Assembly (NCBI GenBank): GCA_018830105.1
Contig: JAHJTC010000010.1
Span: 124,001 to 188,000 of the forward strand
Reading direction: 5' to 3'
DNA: 64,000 nt
Origin: Bacteroidota bacterium
GTDB taxonomy: Bacteria; Bacteroidota; Bacteroidia; Bacteroidales; F082
The translations under genes and the position numbers were made by a program. Below are positions 48,790 through 59,092 of the stretch, one piece after another. How positions within the stretch are numbered: the first letter of the stretch is position 1; each line of letters begins with the position of its first letter. The notes beneath the pieces are model-generated. The model saw nothing but the letters and a program-made list of their open reading frames with translations. It made no database searches and had not been told where the DNA came from.

Positions 48790-50661
48790 TTACTTTTTCG
48801 GAATCAGTTGCTCGTAATCCTCAACCGTGCCATTATTCAGGCATGTTTCGATAATACGATGTCCCAATTCGGAAAGTTCGGGTGTGCGGTATTGTTCCAG
48901 TTCTTTTTTGAAAAATTCTGTAAGGATCACAGCACCCTTGTCATAGCCCTCAAATCCTACTTCGGGCTGTTTGTAGGTTTTTAAAAAGCGGGAAGGAATT
49001 TTGGATCCTTCTATGGTCAAAAAATCAAGTTCATAGCCCAGCAGTGGACAGCGCGCCTGACTGATTTGATCGGGTCTGAATTTTGAATTCCCTCTGCGGG
49101 TAAGGTATTCACGCATCAGCAGCTGGGCCCGAAATCCCACTTTCCAAATGCCTACATATTGGTTTGGGGTAAGTACATAGCGGGTATCTGTTTTTTCGGA
49201 TATTTGATCCAGTAACAAATTGGCATGATGCACTTTTTTGCCTGTTGCAAAGGGCCAGTAGGAGCCAACACCTTCGCTTTCCATCCCTTTTCCGCTACTG
49301 ATGATGCTGGGGTTGGCATGTCCGCGCGGTGATACCAAACGCCATAGCCAGGCCAATGCAGGAGGTAAAAAATGGAATAAACCGAAAATGGCATACGTAG
49401 GATCCTCGGCCGTGCAGGGCGGTGTGCGCACGCCAAAACTACGAACATCAATATGTACAGGATTCTCAATGGCCTCAAACAGTTCGCGTGGGACAATGAC
49501 TCTGGGATTCGGGCAGGGTTTTCCCGGCTCATCTTCAATATGATTCCAGATCAGCGCAGTGCCTCCGGGATGGGTCTCAATGTTAAAAAAAAGCAGTGGC
49601 TGTTTGGCATTGATGGTAACTTTTTCAAGTACAGGATCAATGCCATAGCCTGTAATATTGTCGGTACGGATAAACCAGGCATTTTCGGCATCCAGCAATC
49701 TCATGCGTTTGCTTTCTGATTGAATGTTGGGGTGAATAGTAGCCATATCATCGCAAATTGGAGTGATTTCGCAAAAACGCGGAATCTGAATGCTTCTCTT
49801 TTCTCCCGTAACAGTATTGGTGCCTATTAATACCTCGCCACTGGGTTCACGCACAATATGTTGCAGCATTTCGCTCTTGCCTCCTCCACTTGCACCCTCG
49901 TGCATAAAACGGGTAACATTGTCGTACGGACTCACTGATTCTACAGCAGAACAATGGGTTGTAGTCCAGCCTTCTGCCTCCCCGATGGAAAGTAAGACGC
50001 CATAAATGCCTTTTTTCGCACTTGGCCCCGGATAGAGGTTATAGGAAAATACCTCGTAAACTTCGTCAGTTCTGTTGTGTACCACAATCTGCTTGCCATC
50101 GAAATGCGTGTGCCTGAATGGCGGAGCAACATAAACAACAGCTTTGATTGTCGTGTTTTCTGGAACTGCGGTTATTGGAACGATTTTTTGTAACATGGCC
50201 AGTCCCATGGCAAAAAACGCAGCATTAGCAGGTACAATAGCCAGGCCATAGGAACTCTCTTCCATCAAGCCAATCTTAAAGAAAAAGTAGCCTAAGTCTT
50301 GTTTTTTGAGCCAGTCGAATGTCTCTTTCCTCAGCGGATCAAAAGTCTCGCCCATGCGATCTTCATAGCGTTCCTTATCCGATGGCTTATCATCAGCAAT
50401 CAGCATAGTGTCAGGGTCGCGGCGACGCATATAGGGTTCCGGGTAATTGGCCGAAATTCCGTTGCTAACTTTATGTATAATAGCTTCGACCACTTTGCCT
50501 TTGTTGGGTACATCATAGCTCACTTCATAACTGAGTGTTTTTGAGTCTCCCAAAGATGCGACAGCTAAGTCTTCGTAACGCTCGTATAATTTGGCGCTTT
50601 TGGCTTTGTCAAGCAGTTCGGAGGCCGCTTTCGAAAGTGTGAAATTGAATTTTTTGTCCAT
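48790..50661 (-). CDS. DUF4914-family protein with PEPCK-like P-loop
   Basis: 623 aa from ATG 50661 (MDKKFNF). P-loop HEGASGGGKSEML and acidic ICDDMATI resemble the kinase site of phosphoenolpyruvate carboxykinase-like folds, and FNIETHPGGTALIWNH, RGHANPSIISSGKGMESEGVGSYWPF are family-specific. The biochemical function is not established. Single gene between terminator and a 216-bp spacer. The in-frame upstream extension to 50763 contains no conserved sequence. Confidence 0.85.
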   Translation of the reverse strand: MDKKFNFTLSKAASELLDKAKSAKLYERYEDLAVASLGDSKTLSYEVSYDVPNKGKVVEAIIHKVSNGISANYPEPYMRRRDPDTMLIADDKPSDKERYEDRMGETFDPLRKETFDWLKKQDLGYFFFKIGLMEESSYGLAIVPANAAFFAMGLAMLQKIVPITAVPENTTIKAVVYVAPPFRHTHFDGKQIVVHNRTDEVYEVFSYNLYPGPSAKKGIYGVLLSIGEAEGWTTTHCSAVESVSPYDNVTRFMHEGASGGGKSEMLQHIVREPSGEVLIGTNTVTGEKRSIQIPRFCEITPICDDMATIHPNIQSESKRMRLLDAENAWFIRTDNITGYGIDPVLEKVTINAKQPLLFFNIETHPGGTALIWNHIEDEPGKPCPNPRVIVPRELFEAIENPVHIDVRSFGVRTPPCTAEDPTYAIFGLFHFLPPALAWLWRLVSPRGHANPSIISSGKGMESEGVGSYWPFATGKKVHHANLLLDQISEKTDTRYVLTPNQYVGIWKVGFRAQLLMREYLTRRGNSKFRPDQISQARCPLLGYELDFLTIEGSKIPSRFLKTYKQPEVGFEGYDKGAVILTEFFKKELEQYRTPELSELGHRIIETCLNNGTVEDYEQLIPKK

Positions 50662-50877
50662 ATTAGTGTATTTTCTGAGTTTTATCCAGTTGTTAACAAA
50701 ATAACAGATAATACAGTAAATTGTTGCTGATTTTAGGTTAAAACCCTGCTTTTTGCACCTCAAACGGTTGCATTAATAAGGTGGAAACTAAGTGCAAATA
50801 GGCATAAACACTGAGCCTGAACACAACTGAAAATAGTTATGAAACGGCTGTGAAATAGTACGCTATAGAAATGTAGA

Positions 50878-53304
50878 TTATTTTGTCAAAGCCTTTAAAG
50901 CTTTTAGGCTTACTGTTTCTCCGGGCTGTAAATTGAACCAAAAGAGGAGTTCACCACCTGAGTGGCGGCTCTCAAACTCTTTTTTTTCAACTACAACAGC
51001 ATCAGCTGTAGTAACAAAGCTTAATCCGGCAATTGGCTGATCTCCCATGTGTGTGATCCTGACAGTGCCATCCGCACTGAAATCATACACAATTTGCAAG
51101 CTTTGCTCGTGGTAACGAAGCAATTGCTGTAGGGTTGCAGGTAGTAATTCCCGGCTCTTGTGCAGGCTGTCAATGCGTGCCAAAGCCTGATTGAAACCTG
51201 TTTCCGCAACTATTTTACCTGTTTCATCATAGTGCCAGAAACCTTTCTGCTCCTGCACCCATGCTGGATATACATGCCCAATATAGATGCCATTAAATTT
51301 TATCAGTCGCGACAGGCGTTCGTTATTGAAATAATAATTCCATAAACCTTCGCGCGGTATTTCGAGCGTGCCATTGGTGCGCCAGATCCAGGCATCAGTG
51401 CCCGGTATTGCCGAAAAGTTGCGCTCGGGGAAGGCATCACTAAAACCAGAATAGGGCTGTAGAAGCTGTCCATCGAAATGCCATTTTTGAAAGGGTATAA
51501 CTTCTTCAAAATAAGGATTCCAGAAATAGCGCACACCGTGGCGGCCACCATGTTTTAAAACGGATAACGCACCACTTTTACGCAGGCCGTCGCCAACCAG
51601 GTTTTCGCGGTTGCTCATGGGTAAGTTGTTGTATCCATGATCGATCCAGCTGGGCGAACCAAAATGCGCTTCCATAAACTGTAGTGCTGATTTTAGGTTT
51701 TGGCGCGTGCTGCTAAATTGCTCCGGGCTGTGCAAACATATTTCGTGGCCGTGTACGTAAAGTTGGTTTAAAAATTCATAGAACGCCCTGTTTTCAACAA
51801 TACTGGCATGTGGTTCGGTAAAAATACTGTCACTTATTACAGCGTTTGTAATGCCATCAGGATTATTGTAAAACACACTCTTTGTTACCGGTATATCATA
51901 AAAAACAAAACCCCCGACAGCACTATCGGCTTGTGTGATATCTTCGTGGCCAAAATTAACCGCGCGTTGGGTTCTCAAATTAGTCCAGTCGGCATGCTCT
52001 GTAAAAGCAATAGCAGCACGAAAACCATGGGAAACAGGCATGATACGTGGCAAAAAAGGTGGTTCAAAACCTGACAGTAGCTCAAAAGTTCCATCAATTT
52101 TTGATCGGGCTTTGATTTGGGTAGCAGACTGATCAACGAAATAATCTGTTGTATCGCTTCGCAAAGGATAATGTATAAGGGGGTGATCTGCCGCAAAATC
52201 AAGGTTAAGAAACGCGCTATTTTGCTTTTGATCAAATTGAAGTGAGGATAGCTGTGAGGCTGGATATATTCCACTAGACCTATCGGCTTTTCCACAAATA
52301 AAGCCTTGGTGATCAAGATAGTAAGCTTTTTGAAAATCCACTGAATCTATCAGTCTGTTTTTTCGAAAAACCTGATTCAGGCTGTCTTCAAAAGCAATAA
52401 CCAATGCCTGCCGATCCAGGAGTCCGCTTTTTCTAAAACGACTTTGCATTTCGATTGACAATTGTGGATTGCCCCATTCAAAATCAATGTGAATTTTATT
52501 GCGACTCAAGGTGTTTTTGGCGACCAAAACAAGTCGTGTTTTATCATTTTTACTGCGGCTGCTTCTGATTTTCCACTGGCTTGTAAGGCTTGTCACTGAT
52601 TTTCTGCGGGCTTGCATCTGCGTAAAAACTGTCCAGGGTTTTGTAATCGGCTTGCCGCGATTGTCTGCCACCAGCAAGGCTCCGGATTCGGGATAGTGAA
52701 GCAGTTCAAAAAACCGATTTTGTGCCAATACTGTTGGAATTCCTTCAATTTCAGGAAAATCAATGCTGTCAGGTATATATGTCGGTATGTTTGCTTCCTG
52801 AAAAACATGAATGATTTGATCAGTTGAAATTGTAATTTTTGAGGGATTCCAAAGGTAGATTTTTAGGCTTGAGTTTTGGAGCAAATCAGCAGGAATGCTG
52901 ATGCTATCAGCAAAATGAAACCATTCATTGGCTGCCGAAAAATTTTGTGTCAGATCGAAGGCATGCCACAAAAGCAGCTCATCTGCGTTGTTTATTGTGA
53001 GTACGTAAAAAGCTTTTTCGGCGGGCTGGTCAAAACGCAGCCAGGCTTCAAGCATTAAATTGATGGAGTTGGAGGTGTGGGCAAGCTGTTTGGAGGGAAT
53101 TTGAAAAGCCAAACCAAATTCCTGATCAGCAGCAGCAAGGTTAAATGCTTTTCCGGCAAAAGCGGTGCTGTCGTACTTGATGCTGGTATTATACCAAAAC
53201 GCTTGATTTTGGTTAATTTCAAAGCCATTTTCGAAGCTTTGTGCTATAGATAATGCGGGCAAAAGCACTAAAAGACGCAACAGTATGTCGCAACATTTAG
53301 GCAT
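50878..53304 (-). CDS. Large secreted protein with polysaccharide-deacetylase-like domain
   Basis: 808 aa. Signal peptide MPKCCDILLRLLVLLPALSIAQ. The N-terminal ~190 residues look like a carbohydrate-binding beta-sandwich; the middle holds FTEHADWTN and HGHEICLHS (H518 and H520), resembling the Asp and HxxxH metal sites of NodB-type deacetylases, and IDHGYNN. C-terminal ~80 residues form a small beta domain (DFSADGTVRITHMGDQPIAGL). Exact family uncertain. Its start overlaps the butyrate kinase stop by 8 bp, an odd pairing since one is secreted and the other cytosolic. Confidence 0.6.
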   Translation of the reverse strand: MPKCCDILLRLLVLLPALSIAQSFENGFEINQNQAFWYNTSIKYDSTAFAGKAFNLAAADQEFGLAFQIPSKQLAHTSNSINLMLEAWLRFDQPAEKAFYVLTINNADELLLWHAFDLTQNFSAANEWFHFADSISIPADLLQNSSLKIYLWNPSKITISTDQIIHVFQEANIPTYIPDSIDFPEIEGIPTVLAQNRFFELLHYPESGALLVADNRGKPITKPWTVFTQMQARRKSVTSLTSQWKIRSSRSKNDKTRLVLVAKNTLSRNKIHIDFEWGNPQLSIEMQSRFRKSGLLDRQALVIAFEDSLNQVFRKNRLIDSVDFQKAYYLDHQGFICGKADRSSGIYPASQLSSLQFDQKQNSAFLNLDFAADHPLIHYPLRSDTTDYFVDQSATQIKARSKIDGTFELLSGFEPPFLPRIMPVSHGFRAAIAFTEHADWTNLRTQRAVNFGHEDITQADSAVGGFVFYDIPVTKSVFYNNPDGITNAVISDSIFTEPHASIVENRAFYEFLNQLYVHGHEICLHSPEQFSSTRQNLKSALQFMEAHFGSPSWIDHGYNNLPMSNRENLVGDGLRKSGALSVLKHGGRHGVRYFWNPYFEEVIPFQKWHFDGQLLQPYSGFSDAFPERNFSAIPGTDAWIWRTNGTLEIPREGLWNYYFNNERLSRLIKFNGIYIGHVYPAWVQEQKGFWHYDETGKIVAETGFNQALARIDSLHKSRELLPATLQQLLRYHEQSLQIVYDFSADGTVRITHMGDQPIAGLSFVTTADAVVVEKKEFESRHSGGELLFWFNLQPGETVSLKALKALTK

Positions 53305-54373
53305 AGGTTTTTACTTCCACCTCCCCTTTAAGCACCTGTAACGCGTTTGTGGCATGGGCTTCCAGATCGTTTACTGTTGGGTAAAGTGCCAGTGGCGCCA
53401 ACTTGCCAATTCTTTTTTTCACATGGTCAAGGAATAATTCGCTGTTAAAAATATTTCCGGTAAGGATAATGGCATCTAAATCGCCTTCGAGGGTGGCGTA
53501 ATGTGAAGCAATTTCTTTGCTCACCTGATAGGCGCAGGCTTCGGAAATAAAGGCTGCTTTTTCGTCTCCATCGGCAATCATTTTATTGATTTGAGGAATA
53601 GAATCGGTGCCCAGGTAGGCCGAATATCCACTCTGTGAATTGAGTATTTTCAACAGTTGTTGTTCAGTGTATTTGCCACTAAAACATAACCTTACCAATT
53701 GCCCCATGGGTAAAGTTCCTGATCGCGTAATGGAGAAAGGGCCACCGCCATCGAAGGCCTGATTAACATCTACAACTTGTCCTTTTTGGTGGGCGCCAAC
53801 CGAGATGCCGCCAAGGCCAACATGGGCAACAATCAAGTTGAGGTCTTCATATTTTCTATTGATGGTTTTGGCATATCTGCGCGCAAAAAACTTATGGCTT
53901 AAGGCATGGAAAATGGACTTGCGAACGAAAAGTGGATGTCCGGTGATTCGCGCCAAATCCGAAAGCTCGTCAACCACTACGGGGTCGGCCATATAGGCCT
54001 TGATGCCGATTTCGGTGGCCATTTTAAATGCAATCAGCCCACCCAAGTTGGTTTCGTGCACACCCATAATACCGGTTTCCAGGTCGGCAACCATCTTTTC
54101 ATTGATCAGATAAACGCCTGATTTTAGAGGTTTTACCAAGCCACTGCGTGCCATGATGATCTCAATCAGATTCAGATCGTAATCATTGCGTTCCAATTCG
54201 TTAACAATGGCTTGTTTGCGGTAATCTGTCTGGTCAGGGATTTTATCAAACTTGGCCAAATCCTCTTCAGGATGTTTGATGGTTTTCAAGAACATGGGTT
54301 CGTTGCTGCGATAAATGGCAACACGCGTTGCTCTCACTTCGGGATAAATGACCAGGATTTTCTTTTGAAGCAT
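53297..54373 (-). CDS. buk: Butyrate kinase (acetate kinase superfamily)
   Basis: 358 aa. VAHVGLGGISVGAHQKG, DGGGPFSITRSGTLP and AIILTGNIFNSELF match butyrate/branched-chain-fatty-acid kinases rather than acetate kinases. Interconverts butyryl phosphate plus ADP with butyrate plus ATP. The usual partner phosphotransbutyrylase is not in the window. Together with the CoA-transferase it points to butyrate or branched acid fermentation. Confidence 0.93.
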   Translation of the reverse strand: MLQKKILVIYPEVRATRVAIYRSNEPMFLKTIKHPEEDLAKFDKIPDQTDYRKQAIVNELERNDYDLNLIEIIMARSGLVKPLKSGVYLINEKMVADLETGIMGVHETNLGGLIAFKMATEIGIKAYMADPVVVDELSDLARITGHPLFVRKSIFHALSHKFFARRYAKTINRKYEDLNLIVAHVGLGGISVGAHQKGQVVDVNQAFDGGGPFSITRSGTLPMGQLVRLCFSGKYTEQQLLKILNSQSGYSAYLGTDSIPQINKMIADGDEKAAFISEACAYQVSKEIASHYATLEGDLDAIILTGNIFNSELFLDHVKKRIGKLAPLALYPTVNDLEAHATNALQVLKGEVEVKTYA

Positions 54374-54704
54374 GCTTGATGTTTTTTAATGCACAAAGTT
54401 AAAATTTATTGCTTTGTTTGTGCTTTTTGAAGAAAGAAAGCGATTTTTTACGCAAAAATAAAAAGCAGGTAATATTCAGGTAGAAGAACATAAAAGCTTG
54501 ACATTCGTGGCCTGGCGTTTTGAAAAGACGATTAGTTGCATGGGAGTTATTCTTTTTGTAGAAATAGTTGCTAAGGATTGTTTGCCAGGCTGTTTTTAGG
54601 TTTTTTGTTATTATATTCACACAATAATACCTGCCTATATTGAAAATTCTTTCAAAAACCTGTATTTTCGCATCTGTGATCATCAATAATTAAAATAATT
54701 GAAT
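54374..54704. other. Divergent intergenic region
   Basis: 331 bp between butyrate kinase (minus) and the M49-like gene (plus). AT-rich; TATTTTCG near 54663-54670 resembles a -7 element for the plus-strand gene with one mismatch. A 95-codon minus frame here looks like chance. Confidence 0.4.
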
Positions 54705-56339
54705 ATGAAAAAGTTAAGTTTTATGCTGGGATTGCTTTTAATGCTTGGCGCCTGTGAGCAACCCGCTACCAACACTGCCGAAACCCCTGATCCGATGACA
54801 AGCTTGATGGAAAAGTATGCAGAAGTCCCACTTACTGCCGATATCAGTCACCTGAGTGATGATGAAAAGGAAATGTTGCAATTGCTTTTTAAAGCGGCAA
54901 CGATCATGGACGATATTTTCTGGTTGCAAAATTTTGGAGAAAAAATTCCATTTCTGAGCTCCATTGAAAATGCCAAAGCCAGAGAATTTGCTGCCATTAA
55001 TTATGGCCCCTGGGACGAGCTCGACAACCAAAAACCTTTTCTGGATTCTTATGGACCAAAGCCTCAGGGAGCACAGTTTTACCCTGAAGACATGACTGTT
55101 GAAGAGTTTAATGCCTTCGACGACCCCAATAAAACTAGTCAGTACACGCTTATCCGCCGTGATGAGGAGGGTGCTTTAAAAACAGTGTGGTATCACGAAG
55201 CCTATGCTAAAGAGATAAATGAAGCAGCAGATTTATTGGATAAGGCTGCTGAACTGGCCGGCGACAAAGCTTTTGCTGATTATCTGAGGCTGCGTGCCAC
55301 GGCTTTGCGTACCGACGAATACTTTGAAAGCGATATGGCCTGGATGGACGTGCGCAACAATAATGTTGATTTGGTGATCGGACCTATCGAAAATTATACC
55401 GATGCTTTGTTTGGTTACAAAGCAGCTCACGAAGCTTTTATTTTAATCAAGGATAAAGTTTGGAGCGACAGGCTTTCGCATTATGCTGCCTTTTTGCCTG
55501 AACTGCAAACACAACTTCCTGTTGATCAAAAATACAAAAACGAGGTGCCGGGATCTGATGCCGACCTCAACGCCTATGATGTCGTGTTTTATGGTGGCGA
55601 CTGCAATATGGCCGGAAAAACTATTGCTATCAATTTGCCCAATGATGAGCGCGTTCAGCTTGAAAAAGGAACACGTAAGTTGCAGTTAAAAAACAGCATG
55701 CGGGCTAAATTTGATCAGATATTAGTGCCGATATCGCAGGAATTAATTGATCCTCAACTGCGTCAGCATATCAAGTTTGACGCTTTCTTTAGCAATACCA
55801 TGTTTCACGAAGTAGCACATGGCATGGGTATTAAAAATACCATCGACGGCAAATCAACGGTTCGCAAAGCGCTGCGTGAGCAGTATTCGGCTATTGAAGA
55901 AGCAAAAGCTGATATTCTGGGTCTGTTTTTGGTTACCAAGTTGCACGAAATGGGCGAGTATCAGGATACAGAATTGATGGACAATTACGTCACTTTTATG
56001 GCTGGATTTTTCCGTTCGGTCCGATTTGGCGCTGCCAGCGCGCATGGTAAAGCCAATATGCTTACCTTCAATTTCTTCCGTGAAGAAGGCGGTTTTACCC
56101 GTTCAGAAAACGGGACTTATTCCATTGATCTGGAAAAGATGAAAGCAGCCAGTGCCAAACTCACCGGAATGATTTTGAAGGTTCAGGGCGATGGTGATTA
56201 TGAAGCCGTAAAATCATGGATTGCCAATGAAGGCGTTGTAAAACAACAGCTTCAGGCCGATCTTGACCGCATCACAGCACTTGGTATTCCAGTGGATATT
56301 TATTTTAAAATGGGACCGGAAATGTTAGGGCTTAAATAG
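54705..56339 (+). CDS. Lipoprotein metallopeptidase of the dipeptidyl-peptidase III-like (M49-related) family
   Basis: 544 aa from ATG 54705 (an in-frame TTG at 54699 is unlikely). Lipobox LMLGAC at residues ~14-18. Zinc motif HEVAH in MFHEVAHGMGI and a downstream EEAKADILGLF carrying the Glu ligand, as in DPP III-like proteins, although classic DPP III has HELLGH with an extra residue; here the standard five-residue HExxH is present. Outer-membrane or periplasmic peptide degradation is likely, supported by the next gene. Confidence 0.82.
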   Translation: MKKLSFMLGLLLMLGACEQPATNTAETPDPMTSLMEKYAEVPLTADISHLSDDEKEMLQLLFKAATIMDDIFWLQNFGEKIPFLSSIENAKAREFAAINYGPWDELDNQKPFLDSYGPKPQGAQFYPEDMTVEEFNAFDDPNKTSQYTLIRRDEEGALKTVWYHEAYAKEINEAADLLDKAAELAGDKAFADYLRLRATALRTDEYFESDMAWMDVRNNNVDLVIGPIENYTDALFGYKAAHEAFILIKDKVWSDRLSHYAAFLPELQTQLPVDQKYKNEVPGSDADLNAYDVVFYGGDCNMAGKTIAINLPNDERVQLEKGTRKLQLKNSMRAKFDQILVPISQELIDPQLRQHIKFDAFFSNTMFHEVAHGMGIKNTIDGKSTVRKALREQYSAIEEAKADILGLFLVTKLHEMGEYQDTELMDNYVTFMAGFFRSVRFGAASAHGKANMLTFNFFREEGGFTRSENGTYSIDLEKMKAASAKLTGMILKVQGDGDYEAVKSWIANEGVVKQQLQADLDRITALGIPVDIYFKMGPEMLGLK

Positions 56340-56507
56340 TGTTCGTTAGCGAACAAGTCTCTGTATCAAAGTGAACATTATTGCAATTATTTAAAGCGTG
56401 AAATATTTATATTAGCCTGTTATTCAGATAAAAATGTATTCTGGCATATTTTCTGGATAGCAGGCTTAATTAATACTTGCTATTTTTAAAAACCAAAAGT
56501 TAATTTT

Positions 56508-58769
56508 ATGAAAAGAGTTTTTTTTGTGCTGGCATTTTTTATGCTGGTTTCATTGGGAAAAACCTATGCCGATGAGGGCATGTGGCTACCCATGTTTGTT
56601 GAAAGGTTAAATTATACCGATATGCAGGAGGCCGGGCTTCAGCTTAGCGCTGATGAAATCTACAGCGTTAACAATTCCAGTCTTAAAGACGCCATCGTTG
56701 GCCTCTCGACAAGCCCAACACCATCCGGCTTTTTCTGCACCGGAGAAATTGTATCCGACAAAGGATTATTGTTTACCAATCACCATTGTGGCTATGATAT
56801 TATCCAGCAGCACAGTAATTTAGAGCATGATTATCTTACAAATGGTTTCTGGGCCAAAAGCCTGGACGAAGAGTTGCCTAATGAAGAACTTACGGCTTCT
56901 TTTTTGATTCGTATGGAAGATATTACTGACAGTGTATTGGCCAATGTTACTGCAGAAATGAGTAATCAGGAACGCAGCGCAGCCATCCGCGAAGTGAGTA
57001 GTCGCCTTAAGAAAGCTGCCGCTAACGACAACCACTATAATGTAGTTGTGAAAAGTTTCTTCAATGGAAACGAATATTATATGTTTGTTTACGAGGTGTT
57101 TACAGATGTTCGTTTAGTAGGAGCACCTCCTTCAGCTATTGGAAAGTTTGGTGGCGATACCGACAACTGGATGTGGCCACGTCATACCGGCGATTTTTCC
57201 ATTTTCAGGGTTTATACCGCTCCTGACGGCAGTCCTGCTGATTATGCAGAAGAAAATATTCCGCTAAAACCAAAGCACCATTTGCCAATCAGCCTAGATG
57301 GCGTTCAGGAAGATGATTTTGCCATGATTTGGGGATACCCCGGTGGAACAGATCGTTACCTGACTTCATACGGTGTCGATTTCAACCTTGATGATCAGTA
57401 TCCTACTATCATTGAATTATTTGGAAAAAAGCTGGAAGTATGGAAAAGCTTTATGGAGGCTGATCAGCAAGTAAAAATTCAATATGCTTCAAAGTATGCA
57501 GTTACTGCCAATACCTGGAAATACCTGATTGGTCAAACCCGCGGCTTGAAGAAACTGGACGTGGCTGACAAAAAAATGGAAACCGAGGCGCAGTTCGAGG
57601 CCTGGGTAAATGCTGATGAGGCACGCAAAGAAAAATATGGTAACGTATTGGAGAATCTTGAAGAAAGCTATACCAAAATGGGATCTACCATTGAGCCCTT
57701 TCTTTATACCAATTTTGCCGGTTTAAGCGGTTCCGAAATTGTAAGTTATGCCAATAACTTCAACGGACTGTATGAGCTTTTGAAGCCAATCGACAAAAAG
57801 GAGCTGCCAAAAGATAAAGACATGGCCAAAAAGATGAAAGAAGAACGTGCAGCACAGGTAAAAACCACTGCCGATGCTTTGCTTGCAGGGCTTGATGAAC
57901 ATTTCAAGAATTATTATGCACCTGCCGATCAAGAAGTGCTGGAAACCATGCTCTACCAATATTACCAAAATGTTCCTGTAAATATGCAGGCACCACTTGT
58001 ATATCAGATGTTTAACGAACATAAAGGAAGTTTTGGTAGCTATGCCGAAGAAGTATTTAAAAATTCGGTATTTGCTGAAAAAGAACGCCTGAAAACCTTC
58101 TTAAATGATCCTGATTTACGCACCCTTGAAAAAGATCCGGCGCTTGAACTGGCCAACGCCTTTATGTCGAAAATGATGGAAACATCAGGTGAGTTTCGTG
58201 CTGCACAAGCTACCTTATCAGAATCGGAGCGTTTGTTTATGGCAGGTTTACGCGAACTGCAACCCAATAAGGTATTTTATCCCGATGCCAATTCAACAAT
58301 GCGCATGACTTACGGTAGTGTGCAGGAATACGAAGCTGCTGATGCCATACAGTATAATTACCTCACAACTTCAGCCGGTATCCTTGAAAAAGAAGATCCG
58401 ACAGATGATGAATTTATCGTTCCGGAATATTTAAAGAACCTGATCGAAACACGCGATTTTGGTGTCTATGGCGAAGATGGTGAACTGATTATATGCTTCC
58501 TTACGACCAATGATATTACTGGCGGAAACTCAGGTAGCCCCGTAATCAATGGAAAAGGCGAACTTATTGGGATTGCTTTCGATGGCAACTGGGAAGCTAT
58601 GAGCGGTGATATCGCTTTTGAACCCGCTTTGCAGCGTACCATTAATGTCGATATACGCTATGTATTGTTTGTGATCGATAAATATGCCGGTGCAACAAAC
58701 CTGATTGATGAACTCACAATCCGCAAATCTGCACCTGAACCTATTCGTACTGAAACAGTAGATTTATAA
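56508..58769 (+). CDS. S46-family dipeptidyl peptidase, DPP7-like
   Basis: 753 aa. Signal peptide MKRVFFVLAFFMLVSLGKTYA, then DEGMWLP. Chymotrypsin-fold triad: His in TNHHCGY (92-93), Asp in GGDTDNWMWPRHTGDF, Ser S675 in GGNSGSPV. Eighteen residues past the Ser is Gly (G693, FDGNWE), the position that is Gly in DPP7 (hydrophobic P1) and Arg in DPP11 (Asp/Glu P1), so DPP7-type specificity is expected. Removes dipeptides from peptide N termini in the periplasm; typical of asaccharolytic Bacteroidota. Followed by a terminator. Confidence 0.94.
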   Translation: MKRVFFVLAFFMLVSLGKTYADEGMWLPMFVERLNYTDMQEAGLQLSADEIYSVNNSSLKDAIVGLSTSPTPSGFFCTGEIVSDKGLLFTNHHCGYDIIQQHSNLEHDYLTNGFWAKSLDEELPNEELTASFLIRMEDITDSVLANVTAEMSNQERSAAIREVSSRLKKAAANDNHYNVVVKSFFNGNEYYMFVYEVFTDVRLVGAPPSAIGKFGGDTDNWMWPRHTGDFSIFRVYTAPDGSPADYAEENIPLKPKHHLPISLDGVQEDDFAMIWGYPGGTDRYLTSYGVDFNLDDQYPTIIELFGKKLEVWKSFMEADQQVKIQYASKYAVTANTWKYLIGQTRGLKKLDVADKKMETEAQFEAWVNADEARKEKYGNVLENLEESYTKMGSTIEPFLYTNFAGLSGSEIVSYANNFNGLYELLKPIDKKELPKDKDMAKKMKEERAAQVKTTADALLAGLDEHFKNYYAPADQEVLETMLYQYYQNVPVNMQAPLVYQMFNEHKGSFGSYAEEVFKNSVFAEKERLKTFLNDPDLRTLEKDPALELANAFMSKMMETSGEFRAAQATLSESERLFMAGLRELQPNKVFYPDANSTMRMTYGSVQEYEAADAIQYNYLTTSAGILEKEDPTDDEFIVPEYLKNLIETRDFGVYGEDGELIICFLTTNDITGGNSGSPVINGKGELIGIAFDGNWEAMSGDIAFEPALQRTINVDIRYVLFVIDKYAGATNLIDELTIRKSAPEPIRTETVDL

Positions 58770-58790
58770 TCACTTAAGTTGTTAATGAAA

Positions 58791-58822
58791 AAAGGAACGG
58801 CAATGGCTGTTCCTTTTTTTTT
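58791..58822 (+). terminator. Terminator after the S46 peptidase gene
   Basis: AAGGAACGGC and GCTGTTCCTT form a stem with a small loop, followed by at least eight T. Confidence 0.85.
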
Positions 58823-58911
58823 GCTATCAGGAGCTTGCTGAATAAAAACTGCAGCAGCAATGATACTAGCCGAATAGAATGCGACTAATGCTTCCAATTT
58901 AGGGAATATAT

Positions 58912-58938
58912 AAAAAAACAGGAGCCATTCGACTCCTG
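58912..58938 (-). terminator. Minus-strand terminator downstream of the small membrane protein gene
   Basis: On the minus strand CAGGAG, 8-nt loop, CTCCTG, then seven T. It supports real minus-strand transcription of the 59093-59299 gene. 58939-59092 holds nothing else that I can see. Confidence 0.8.
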
Positions 58939-59092
58939 CTTACTATTGTATCAGCTGTGATACATTAACAACCTTCGCATAAAAAATTCATCCTGTTGCT
59001 GTTAGACCAACATTAAACAAACGCTCAATTTTTAGGTAGTCACATGGTTTGACCATAATACAAAGGTTGTGAGTCAATTAGAACCGATAGTG

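Noticed and set aside
54399-54686. 95-codon minus-strand frame
   Set aside because: Low-complexity, Lys/Phe-rich, no motif, in an AT-rich divergent promoter region.
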